Shown: piece by piece, positions 1-9,800 of the stretch
How positions within the stretch are numbered: position 1 is the stretch's first letter
How the letters are laid out: each line of letters starts with the position of its first letter
Origin: CAIVPM01 sp964477265
GTDB lineage: Bacteria; Bacteroidota; Bacteroidia; Chitinophagales; Chitinophagaceae
Direction of reading: 5' to 3'
DNA: 64,000 nt
Assembly (NCBI GenBank): GCA_964477265.1
Contig: CAYZDJ010000016.1
Span: 1-64,000, forward strand
Notes under the pieces: generated by a model
The model's database searches: none
Seen by the model: only the letters and a program-made list of their open reading frames with translations
What the model was told of the DNA's origin: nothing
Position numbers and translations under genes: made by a program

Positions 1-270
1 GTCGCCATCGTTTTGATAATTTTTTGCAGCATTAATACCACCTTGTGCAGCAATACTATGAGCACGACGTGGACTATCTTGAAAGCAAAAAGCCTTTACC
101 TTGTAACCCATTTCGCCCAAACTTGCAGCAGCACTGGCTCCTGCCAATCCTGTGCCTACAACAATAACTTCCAATTTGCGTTTGTTGGCAGGGTTTACGA
201 GTTTGCAATGACCTTTATAGTCAACCCATTTTTCGTCTAATTTTCCTGCTGGTATTTTTGAGTCTAACAT
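1..270 (-). CDS. sdhA: Succinate dehydrogenase / fumarate reductase flavoprotein subunit, N-terminal part (cut by window edge)
   Basis: This is the first 90 codons of the flavoprotein subunit of complex II; the rest lies beyond the left edge. SdhA oxidises succinate to fumarate and passes electrons to the iron-sulfur subunit at the cytoplasmic face of the membrane. The sequence shows the dinucleotide-binding motif GTGLAG at residues 39-44. It also shows the HSIAAQGGINA segment with His71, the position of the covalent FAD link in this family. The start ATG is at 270-268. The gene follows sdhC on the same strand after about 95 bp, the usual Bacteroidota order sdhC-sdhA-sdhB. Only the N-terminus is visible, so intactness downstream cannot be judged. 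Confidence 0.93.
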   Translation of the reverse strand, partial: MLDSKIPAGKLDEKWVDYKGHCKLVNPANKRKLEVIVVGTGLAGASAAASLGEMGYKVKAFCFQDSPRRAHSIAAQGGINAAKNYQNDGD

Positions 271-284
271 AATAATATTTTTTA

Positions 285-361
285 TTTCACACAAAGCTCA
301 CTAAGAATACTAAAAAACAAAGGCTTTGTGTGCTTGGTTCGCTTTGTTTCTTTGTGTGAAA
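285..361. repeat. Inverted word array between sdhC and sdhA
   Basis: The 12-mer TTTCACACAAAG at 285-296 is perfectly inverted at 350-361. The interior carries further CAAAG-like words on the left side and CTTTG-like words on the right side. The transcript could fold into a long interrupted hairpin in the sdhC-sdhA spacer. It has the same architecture as the arrays at 43237-43318 and 51366-51464. Confidence 0.7.
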
Positions 362-365
362 AGTT

Positions 366-1049
366 CTATTGAATCCAACCAAAATGAAAACTTAAAGGCA
401 TCATAGCAAAAGCTAAACAAACAATTATTGAAAAGCCAATGCCAATGCAGGTAAGCATTTTGTGATATTTTTTATTATGAACACCAATTGTTTTAAATGC
501 ACTTTGAAAACCGTGAGCCAAATGATAACCTAAAGCTGCACAACCTAAAACATAAATTACGATGGTTACAATTGTGGTGGCATCACATCCAGAAAAAGTT
601 TCTTTCATTTTTGCATATAAATCAATTTCTCCATCTAAATGCAAACCTTGTGCAGAGCGATTTGGTAACCAAAAATGTGACAAGTGAGATATTAAAAAGA
701 TAAGAATTAATGTTCCTAAAATAGCCATACTTCTGCTATACCATTTACTGCCTTGTGCATAATTTACTGCATAGCCAACGCTTCTAGCTTTTCTATTTTG
801 TACAGTTAGCATATAGCCTTGTACTATATGTAATAACAAGCCAACAAACAATCCTATTTCTAAAATTCTAGGAACAAGATTGGCACCCATAAAGTGAGCA
901 CCTTTATTAAACATTTCGCCACCATCATTTGCCCAAATGGTTGCATTTAAACTAACGTGAACAATTAAAAAAAGAATTAAAAAAATTCCTGTAAAACCCA
1001 TTACTAATTTTTTTCCAACTGATGAGGTAAACATTTGCTTCCAGGTCAT
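366..1049 (-). CDS. sdhC: Succinate dehydrogenase cytochrome b558 subunit
   Basis: This 227-residue integral membrane protein anchors the SdhA/SdhB catalytic pair and carries b-type haem for quinone reduction. Five hydrophobic segments are visible, the first at about residues 15-37. Candidate haem ligands are the histidines in IVHVSLN, LLLHIVQGY and LGYHLAHGF. The length and the opening MTWKQMFTSSVGKKLVMG are typical of the single-subunit b558 anchor of Bacteroidota, so no separate SdhD is expected. It is the first gene of the sdhC-sdhA operon. On the minus strand a TATTTTTG box (1085-1078) about 30 nt upstream of the start resembles the Bacteroidota -7 element, without a convincing -33 partner. 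Confidence 0.93.
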   Translation of the reverse strand: MTWKQMFTSSVGKKLVMGFTGIFLILFLIVHVSLNATIWANDGGEMFNKGAHFMGANLVPRILEIGLFVGLLLHIVQGYMLTVQNRKARSVGYAVNYAQGSKWYSRSMAILGTLILIFLISHLSHFWLPNRSAQGLHLDGEIDLYAKMKETFSGCDATTIVTIVIYVLGCAALGYHLAHGFQSAFKTIGVHNKKYHKMLTCIGIGFSIIVCLAFAMMPLSFHFGWIQ

Positions 1050-1152
1050 ATAGCGTAGTTGTGTTTTGTGTAGGCTGCAAAAATAATAGAGTAATGAATG
1101 CAGTAAGAAAAAAAATTAATACTACTGTGCAATCGTTAATAAACAAGCTTAT

Positions 1153-1716
1153 TTATTTTATGCGTGGCATCCACGCTACTTCATTAATTTTATTTATGTG
1201 AAGTATATACCTTGCCAAAACAAACAAGTAATCACTCAGTCTGTTTAAATATTTTGTAACAATTGCATCAACAAAAATGTTATTATCCTGCATATTTACA
1301 CAAATGCGTTCTGCACGCCTGCACACACAACGAGCAATATGCAAGTTAGATACAGCAATGCTTCCTCCAGGTAAAATAAAATTTTTCATTGGTGGCAACA
1401 GTTCATTCATTGCATCAATTTCTTTTTCAAGAAAAGTAATATCATCTTCTTTTAAATCTGGTAGGGCAAATTGTGGTTCTTTCTCTGGGTCGCAGGCAAG
1501 CGATGAGCCAATAGTGAAAAGCCTGTCTTGAATTTCCTTTAAAACAATTTCACTTTTTTCATCTTTAACTGTGTCGCTACATAAGCCTATAAAGCTGTTC
1601 AATTCATCAACAGTTCCATAACTTTCAATTCTAATATTTGCTTTAGAAACCTTAGTGCCACCAATTAAACTTGTGGTGCCTTTGTCGCCAGTTTTGGTAT
1701 ATATTTTTAATGCCAC
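1153..1716 (-). CDS. Cob(I)alamin adenosyltransferase, PduO type
   Basis: A 187-residue enzyme that transfers the adenosyl group of ATP to cob(I)alamin, giving coenzyme B12. The N-terminal ATP-binding segment KIYTKTGDKGTTSLIGG (residues 4-20) and the helix RCVCRRAERI are the hallmarks of the PduO/MMAB family. The length is normal for a stand-alone domain. The upstream neighbour on the same strand is a subtilase, with an 86-bp spacer made largely of A/T words, so an operon is not implied. Adenosyl-B12 would serve methylmalonyl-CoA mutase or ribonucleotide reductase; neither gene is in this window. Confidence 0.92.
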   Translation of the reverse strand: MALKIYTKTGDKGTTSLIGGTKVSKANIRIESYGTVDELNSFIGLCSDTVKDEKSEIVLKEIQDRLFTIGSSLACDPEKEPQFALPDLKEDDITFLEKEIDAMNELLPPMKNFILPGGSIAVSNLHIARCVCRRAERICVNMQDNNIFVDAIVTKYLNRLSDYLFVLARYILHINKINEVAWMPRIK

Positions 1717-1724
1717 AGTTGTGT

Positions 1725-1759
1725 ATTTTGAATGATAAATTTTAAATTTTGAATGAAAA
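1725..1759. repeat. Intergenic word repeat (ATTTTGAATGA twice)
   Basis: The 11-mer ATTTTGAATGA occurs at 1725-1735 and again at 1746-1756, with a 21-nt period, in the spacer between the adenosyltransferase start and the subtilase stop. It resembles the other short-word arrays in this window. Low complexity makes it weaker evidence than the G/C-containing arrays. Confidence 0.45.
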
Positions 1760-1802
1760 TTGTATAAATCAAATGCTTAATTCAACACTTAGCATTTATA
1801 AT

Positions 1803-3464
1803 TTAAAATAATTTATTTATTCCTAATTCCTTAAACGCAAGTTCAACAGCTTTGGCTGCATTAACAATACCACCAGTAACGCAAGCGTCCATTAATTTCA
1901 TTTTGTCTATGCTAATGCCAAATAAACTTACCTTAATTTCATTGTCTTCGTTGGGTTTAAATACAGACTTTTCAATAATGTTTTTTGTTTGCACAGCCGT
2001 AAGTTTAGGAAAATAACTACGCAACAATGCTGCAACACCAGTAACCACAGGTGCTGCCATGCTTGTACCTTTTTGGTTACTATAATTATTTACACCCAAA
2101 ACAGTAGAATAAATTTTTACGCCTGGGGCAAATACATCAACATTTTGTTTACCATAATTACTAAAATCTGCAACAAAACCACCACCACTTATTTTAGGAT
2201 CTGTACTTGCACCAACAGTTATAAAATTACGTGCCCTGCCATTATTGTTTAAATAAAAAGGTGTTGGAAAACTTTTTACAGAATCTAAATTCTGCGTTTC
2301 GTTACCAGCAGCATGAACAATTAATACATCTTTTGCTGCTGCATATTTTATAGCACTATCAATCCAATATTTTTCAGGAGAAAGTTCTTTACCAAAACTC
2401 ATATTAATAACCTTGGCACCATTATCAACTGCATAAAAAATAGCAAGTGCAATGTCTTTGTCATATTCATCACCATCTGGCACAACCCTTACTGGCATTA
2501 GCTTTACATTGTCTGCAATGCCATCAATACCCATATTGTTATTGCGTTGTGCTGCAATAATACCTGCTACGTGTGTGCCATGCATGCTATTGCTTGCTGT
2601 TACATATTTGTTGCCATAAAATTTATCCTTAATGTTGTTGTAATCATCTTTTATTATTTCGTTTCTGTAAAAAGTTGGCACATTTTCTTTGGCATCAATA
2701 TCTTTTTTCTGCATGGCTACACCTTCTTCCAACTGTGCAATAATTGCAGTATTTTTTTCTTCTGTATCTACTTGCAATAGTCGCAACGTGGTTAGATAAC
2801 TTAGCTTGCTTTTTTGGGCAGTGCTGGTTGCAGGTTTATATTTTTCAAGTGTTGCAGCATTATATTCTTCTACATTCATCTCATTTCTCAAAATGCTATC
2901 ATCATTTTTTAAAGATTTTAAAGCCATTATTGTTAAAGCCAGCTCTAATTCTTTTTCAGTTGAAATATCCAAATCTTTTGCAGCGTGCTTCCACAGTTTA
3001 TAATGATATTTTTGTATAGCATTAAATGTTGTGGTATCAACCTTTTTACTGCCAAATTCATTTTTATACTGATGGTAAATTCTGGCAGTTTCCTTAATAT
3101 CTGTTATTAGGCTTTCACCATTTTTATTGCCCAAAAAGTTCCAGCCATAGTAGTCATCTACATATCCATTTTTATCGTCATCAATATTATTGTTGGGAAT
3201 TTCTTTTGGGTTATGCCACAGCACAGGTTTTAAATCTTCTTGCAATGTATCTACGCCACTATCAAGCACAGCAACAGTTACAGTAGTTGACTTTATTTTT
3301 TTGCTTTGCAAAAATTTATAGGCTTTATTAAGGCTGATGCCATAAAAACTATCTTGCTGCACATCAAGCAAGTGCCAGCCTTTAGGAATTTCGGTTTGGG
3401 CTTGTACGTTTGAAGTAAAAAGCAAAAAGTAAAAAGCAAAAAGTAAAGTGTATAAATACTTCAT
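1803..3464 (-). CDS. Secreted S8 subtilisin-like serine protease
   Basis: A 553-residue exported subtilase. A signal peptide (about residues 1-22) is followed by the catalytic Asp in VAVLDSGVD (Asp68), the catalytic His in HGTHVAGI (about 295), the oxyanion segment HAAGN, and the catalytic Ser in GTSMAAP (about 467). The gap between Asp and His is about 225 residues, far more than the usual few dozen, and it holds a mostly helical, Lys/Glu-rich insertion. I see no T9SS sorting domain, so it may stay periplasmic or reach the surface another way. The hydrophobic core of the signal peptide is written by five tandem 7-mers (3414-3448). The start ATG is well placed in front of the signal peptide. 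The substrate is unknown. Confidence 0.9.
   Translation of the reverse strand: MKYLYTLLFAFYFLLFTSNVQAQTEIPKGWHLLDVQQDSFYGISLNKAYKFLQSKKIKSTTVTVAVLDSGVDTLQEDLKPVLWHNPKEIPNNNIDDDKNGYVDDYYGWNFLGNKNGESLITDIKETARIYHQYKNEFGSKKVDTTTFNAIQKYHYKLWKHAAKDLDISTEKELELALTIMALKSLKNDDSILRNEMNVEEYNAATLEKYKPATSTAQKSKLSYLTTLRLLQVDTEEKNTAIIAQLEEGVAMQKKDIDAKENVPTFYRNEIIKDDYNNIKDKFYGNKYVTASNSMHGTHVAGIIAAQRNNNMGIDGIADNVKLMPVRVVPDGDEYDKDIALAIFYAVDNGAKVINMSFGKELSPEKYWIDSAIKYAAAKDVLIVHAAGNETQNLDSVKSFPTPFYLNNNGRARNFITVGASTDPKISGGGFVADFSNYGKQNVDVFAPGVKIYSTVLGVNNYSNQKGTSMAAPVVTGVAALLRSYFPKLTAVQTKNIIEKSVFKPNEDNEIKVSLFGISIDKMKLMDACVTGGIVNAAKAVELAFKELGINKLF
3414..3448 (-). repeat. Five tandem 7-mers (AGYAAAR) encoding a signal-peptide core
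   Basis: On the plus strand the units AGTAAAA, AGCAAAA, AGTAAAA, AGCAAAA and AGTAAAG follow each other without gaps. Read on the coding (minus) strand they encode the core LLFAFYFLLFT of the subtilase signal peptide. The same kind of T-rich 7-mer array forms the signal peptides of the genes at 23075 and 30251. Confidence 0.85.
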
Positions 3465-3834
3465 TTATGAAATTGAATTACAAATGTGCAGCAATGCTTT
3501 CGTAAAAATAATGCCATTTATATATTTTAGTAAAAAGTTTAGTTTTAATTTTTTTATTTCATCAGGCAGCGTTTTTTGGTTTTAAGGTATCAATATAGGG
3601 TTGGTTTTGCCTGACATTTTTGAATAGAAAACTTGGTATCGTTTGCACATTTTATTAGGGTTTTGGCTTATCTTGGCAACTTTGTTACGGCACAAAAAAA
3701 TTAATTTTACCAACTAATTTTGGTGAGTGGTGTTTTGACAGATAATGACACAGATGTAAACAAATGGTAATACCATGTATTGTGTTTAAATTTTATATCT
3801 GGCATCACACACTATAAGTAATATATTGTTTGCT
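3465..3834. other. Divergent intergenic region, 370 bp
   Basis: The spacer lies between the subtilase (leftward) and the giant adhesin (rightward), so it should hold both promoters. I find no full TTTG-N19-TAnnTTTG match. An inverted 7-mer, TCAGGCA (3562-3568) and TGCCTGA (3608-3614), is the only clear symmetry. No credible gene or RNA is seen. Confidence 0.5.
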
Positions 3835-6800
3835 ATGAATATGAAATATAAGTCTTTCTTACACAAAAGTTATTGTACGTTTGTTTTGTTTTTAATGTTT
3901 GCATTGTCTGTTGATGCACAGTTTAAAGCTACTTGGGCACTAACCAGCAACAAAACTGTTGCTGTAACTGGCGTACAAGCTACTAATGTGTCAGCATTAA
4001 ATATGGTACCAGCTTCCAATCTTTCTAATCCTGGTACTCACAACACAAATGGTTATGAGGTTAAACCTTTAGCAGGTTATACAGTTAGTTCTGGTAATAA
4101 TTACTGGCAAACTACATTCAACGATTCAAATGCTGTTATATTGCCAATATCTCCAAATGCAGGTTTTGATGCTATTATAGATACTTTTTCAATCACCACT
4201 AGGCGTTCTAATTCAAGTGGTGAGAATACTGCCATGCTTTCCTATAGAACCAATGGTGCTGGCTCATGGAATTACATAGGCACATCTAAAGTTATTACAA
4301 CTTCAAGCTCTAATACCATTACCACTTTTGCGGGTTTAAATACAATTTTTTATACTGGGGCATCATATGAAATTAAAGTTCATTTTGCTGCAGAAACAGT
4401 ATTAACTACAAGAGATAATAGAGTATTAACTATTAAAAATTTAACTGTAATTGGCAGAGCGGTATCGCCGCCATTTATTGTACCAGTTGTTACTACAGGT
4501 AGTTTGGGCACAGCCACTAAATACTCAAATACCGCTACCAACAGTTTTTATACAATTAGTAATGGTGGTGTTAATGTAAGACCAGTATTGCAAAGTGGTG
4601 TTATTTACAGTACTAATCCAACACCCATTTTCTCAAATAGTTCAAAAACTGTTGATATTGCAACCAATGGTACTGGTACTGCAACATTTAATAGCAGTTT
4701 TGCTGGTTTAACACCAGCAACGACATATTATGTACGAGCCTATGCCTTAACACAGGCAGATACTGTATATGGCGGTATTGTAAGTTTTACAACAGCACCT
4801 TACACTATTCCAACTATAAGCACAACAGCACCTTCTAATGTACTTAGCACAAAAGCAACTACTGGTGGTAATACAATTGATAGTGGTGGGTATGCTGTAT
4901 CAGAAAAGGGAATATGTTATTCTTCCTCAAATAATTTACCTGCATACACTGGTGTTAGTAACAGCCACACCAGTGATGGTAGTGGCAATGCAAATTTTGC
5001 TACAATCTTAAAAAATTTAACCCCAAGTACTAAATACTATATAAGAGCTTATGCCAAAAACCAATTAGGAGTGGGTTATGGTAACTTAGACAGCTTTACT
5101 ACAGGTGCACCTGTACCAACTATTACTGTAACACCTGCTACGCTTGATTTTGGTGATATTACATATAACAGCAGTGCAACTGTTTTAAGCTATAAGGTAA
5201 ACGCTTCTAACTTAAATCCTAGTGTTGGCAGTATTACTTTAAATGCTACAAATGGTTATATTATTTGCAGTACATATAATGGCACATATAACAATACTTT
5301 AACATTGACATATGCAGGCAGCACCATAACAAATAAAATTATATATGTAAAAAATAAAACAAACAGTTATGGCACATTAAATGGCATTGTTACACATAGT
5401 GGTGGTGGCACTGTTGCACCTAATGCAGATACGGTGTTCTTAACTACTAATGTTATACAAAATGCCGATACATTATCAAATGCAGGTAGTGATTTCTGGT
5501 GTGGATTTGGATATCAGGAGAAAATGAAAGAAAATACCACGCAATTTGATACAACATTATCAAGTAAAGGCTCTCACCTTTCTTTATTTATTGCTGCAGG
5601 CAATCAGGGTGATAGTGTAATTGTTGAATTACCAGGTATTCCAAATGCACCAACTTTTCCAAGAAGGGTGTATGTGCCAGCAAGCGGATTTATTGAGATT
5701 GGTGGTTTTCCTGTAGGCGATGGCGATGCAGAAAACCCTACAAATGGACCAGACACAAGATTGTACTACACAGGAATCTCTAAAAAAGGAATTCATATTT
5801 ATACAAAAAGTGGTGTACCTGTTTCTGCTTGGTTATATGACTGGAATACAGGTGACGCTGCCGCTGGTGCAATGCTTTTTCCAACAAATACATGGAATTC
5901 GTCTTATGTAGTTCAATCTGTTGGGGGCAAGGCTAACAATAGTGGTTATAACAATAATTCTTTCTTTTTTGTAATAGCTAAGGATGATAATACTGTTGTA
6001 ACTTTTAAGCCAACGAACGATATACTGGATTCAAATTCTGCAACAATCTTTTCAAATGGACATCAGCATACACCTGCTTATGTAAAATATAAAAAGGACT
6101 CTACATATACTATTATTCTAAATAAAGGCGAAGTATTTAATGCAATGGGTTTTGTGGGTGATCCAGCACCAGCATCAGCAGACCCAGGTGCATTAGATTT
6201 AAGTGGAACAGTTGTTAGCACAACTTGTGATAAAAAAATTGCTGTATTTGGAGGCAATGGAAGATGTGTACTTGGCACAGCAGGAAGCAACCCTACAGTT
6301 GGTAATGCAAATTGTAATAATCCTACCTCTGGTTCTGACAATTTAATTCAGCAAATGTTTCCTAAAGTAGCATGGGGAACTGTGTATTTAACTGTGCCAA
6401 CTAAAAATATGGCAAACAATCTCTTCAGGGTTTATGTTCAGGATATAAATACTGATGTTAAATTAAATGGAACATTATTGCTAAAAGCTAATTTAATAAA
6501 GGGATTGTATTATCAATTTGATATTAATAGACCATCTAAAATAGAGAGTAATATACCTGTTAGCGTTACACAGTTTATTGTTTCAGGTGCTTGTCAGCAT
6601 GCTCCTTCTGGTAATATTGGTAAAGGTGACCCTGAAATGATAACACTTAGCCCGGTGCAACAAAGTATTACAAGTACAACTGTATATTCTGCTACATTTA
6701 AAAATGGAAACACACCTCCTAATCAAGGTTGTAGCTATATTAACGTTGTTGTTAAGGGATTTGACGGAGTAAGCAGCTTTAAATTTGATGGATCCACTTC

Positions 6801-9800
6801 AGGAATTGACACTGGTAGCAATACATTCACTGGTGGTTTATATGCAGCATCTGTTCCTGCAAACCTTACAAATGTCAATGCATTTAAAAAACACCCTTAT
6901 GATACCAACTACTATTATGCAACGTTTAGGGTAAGTTCCAAAGCAAAACATACATTATTTTCAACTCAAGGATTTAATGCCATTGCCTATGGCGTTTCAG
7001 ATGGTGAAAGTTATGGCTATAATGCAGGTACAACTATAAATAACTTATCGGCAGTAAACGTTTCTGTTAATCCTGCTGGTACCGATACTTCATCTTCATC
7101 AGTTAAAGTTGTAAAGTATAATCAGGTCTATTTGCAGATTGCTGTGCCTTATGATACCACAACAATTAATAGCATTAGTTGGGATGCACAAGGTAATGCA
7201 AATGTTAACCCCAACACAGCACAAAATGGTATTATCAACCCCAATACAAGCAAACCAATTTGCTTAGGTACTATTGTAAAAGATGGAAGGACTTTTTATA
7301 TTTATCAATCACCGGTTCAATACATTTTCAACGAAGACGGAGCTTACAAAATAAAAGTAACTTTTAGTGGTACGTTTGTAAGTGATTGTGGTGGTACTGA
7401 TGTTAAGTATTTAAATGTAATTGTTGGACACGATGATATTTCTTTTGATTTGACAAGAGCAGTTGATGCATCTGGCAGTAATTGCACTTCGCTATTAATT
7501 AAAATTGATGATAACTCAACAGGTTTTGCCAATACAACAATTAAAACCTGGATTTGGGACTTTGGCGATGGTTCAAAAAAAGATACTGTACAAATTACAG
7601 ATAGCTGGGCTCCAACCCCTAAAATCAACCCTCATCAATATCCAAGTAATACTACTTATTATTTAAAGCTCACAACAATCAATACAATTGGTGGAGTTAC
7701 TACTGACAGTGCTTTGGTAGATTTGAATTTACTTACGGCACCAAGTTTTTCAATTTCTCAGGATAGTACTTGTCCTGGCAATGCAGTTGTGTTTACACCA
7801 CTTACTGCAACTGGTGCTGCAAAATGGTTCTGGGATTATGGCGATGGAAGTGCTGTAGATTCTACAACCACACAAATTCCCGTATCGCATAGCTATACTA
7901 CAGAAGGCATACAAACTGTATCGCACTGGATAAAAAATAGTGCAGGCTGCCCAAGCAGCATGACAAAAGATACTGTGTTTGTATTGCACAAACCTATAGC
8001 CAACTTTATATCTCCAAGTGGCGTGTGTTTGCCAGGCAATACTTTGTTTACCAATTCAAGCGATACTGCAATTGGCTTAAGTTCTATGCCATATACCTAT
8101 CGTTGGGATTTTGGTGTATTGGCTTTAACAAATGATACAAGCAATATAAAAGACCCAATATATCAATACACAACTGCACCAGGTGCTGGCGAGTATAATG
8201 TAAGTCTAGTAGCAACATCTAAATATGGTTGTGCAAGCAGTGCAAAAACGCAATTAATCACCAATGTTTATAGTAAGCCAACAGCAGTAATTGCAAGTAC
8301 TACTGATAAAAAAATATGTGTTGGTAGTTTTGCACAATTTAATGATAGTAGCTACACAAATGGTGCACAAAACATACAAACAGTTTATTGGATATATGGT
8401 GATGGTAGTACGAATATCGGTACTGCCCCTTTGTTAAATTTTGCTTATGCATACAATACTGCTAGTACGTTTGCTGTAAAACATGTTGCCGTTACAGATA
8501 AAGGTTGCGTAAGCGATACTGCCACATGGACTATTAAGGTAAATCCTAATCCTGTTGCTGGTACTATATTGCCAAGCAGTTGCATTACCAGTGGCTCTTT
8601 ACTGTTTAAAGATAACAGCACAGTTGCAACAGATGATAGTGTGCAAACACCATATACCTACACATGGAATTTTGGTGATGGTACTGGAACTTTTACAACA
8701 AAAGATTCTACACATACTTACAGTTCAATTGGTACTTATTATATTAACCATAGCATTACCACACTTAATGGTTGCACAGATACCAAGACTGATACATTTA
8801 CAATTAGTGGTAGCAAGCCTGTGCCAAGATTCAGAATGGCATATAATAGAATATCATCACAATTTAATTTTCATTATTGTTCAAAAGATACAATTAAGTT
8901 AATTGATTCATCAACAATTTCAATAGGTACTATTAAAAAAGTAGAAATTTTTTGGGATAGAGATGATGTCTATCAAGCAGGTTTAAATGCAAATCCTACT
9001 GTTGACCTTAATCCACAAAATGGTTCGGGAACAATAACTCCAAAAGTTTATTCTTTTGTTTATCCAAGCCATTATTTCAATAGAAGTCCTGTTATATACA
9101 TAAAAGTTTATAATGATGCTAATTGCTTTGCAATTGACAGTATTATGACAGTAAGGATTTTTGGTTTACCTGTAATAAAGTTTGATACAATAAAAGGTAT
9201 TTGTGTAAACGGCACACCTAAACTTATTAATCTTGCATATGACAGTTCTCATGCTTTTGATAATCCTTTGAAATTAATTAATGGAAAACCTGCATACAGT
9301 GGCAGTGGGATTTACAATGATAGCATGTTTAATCCTTCAGTTGCAGGTGTTGGTACACATAACATCAAGGTTTTATATGAATTAACAGTGCCTGTTCAAT
9401 TGCCTGTAAACACAACTTCAAATCCAAACCATTGCAGAGACAGTGCCTATGCTCCAATAACAGTTTGGGCATTGCCACAACCTGCAATACAGGTTAGTAA
9501 CCCTACTTGCGAAAAAAATAAAATTTCATTTACTGATAAAACACCTGTTGTTGCTAATACTGGTAACATCAGTAGTTGGAAATGGCATTTTGGAGAACCT
9601 GCAAGTGGTGCCAATGATTCTTCTGCTTTGCAAAATCCAGATCATACTTACAGTGCTTATGGCACATATAATGTAACGCTTACTGCAACCAGCGATAGTG
9701 GTTGTGTAGGCACAACTACCCCACCTGTTGCAGTAATAGTGCACCCATTGCCAAAGGTTGGGTTTATACCACCAAATGGAACTTGTGCAGGTAGCCCTGT

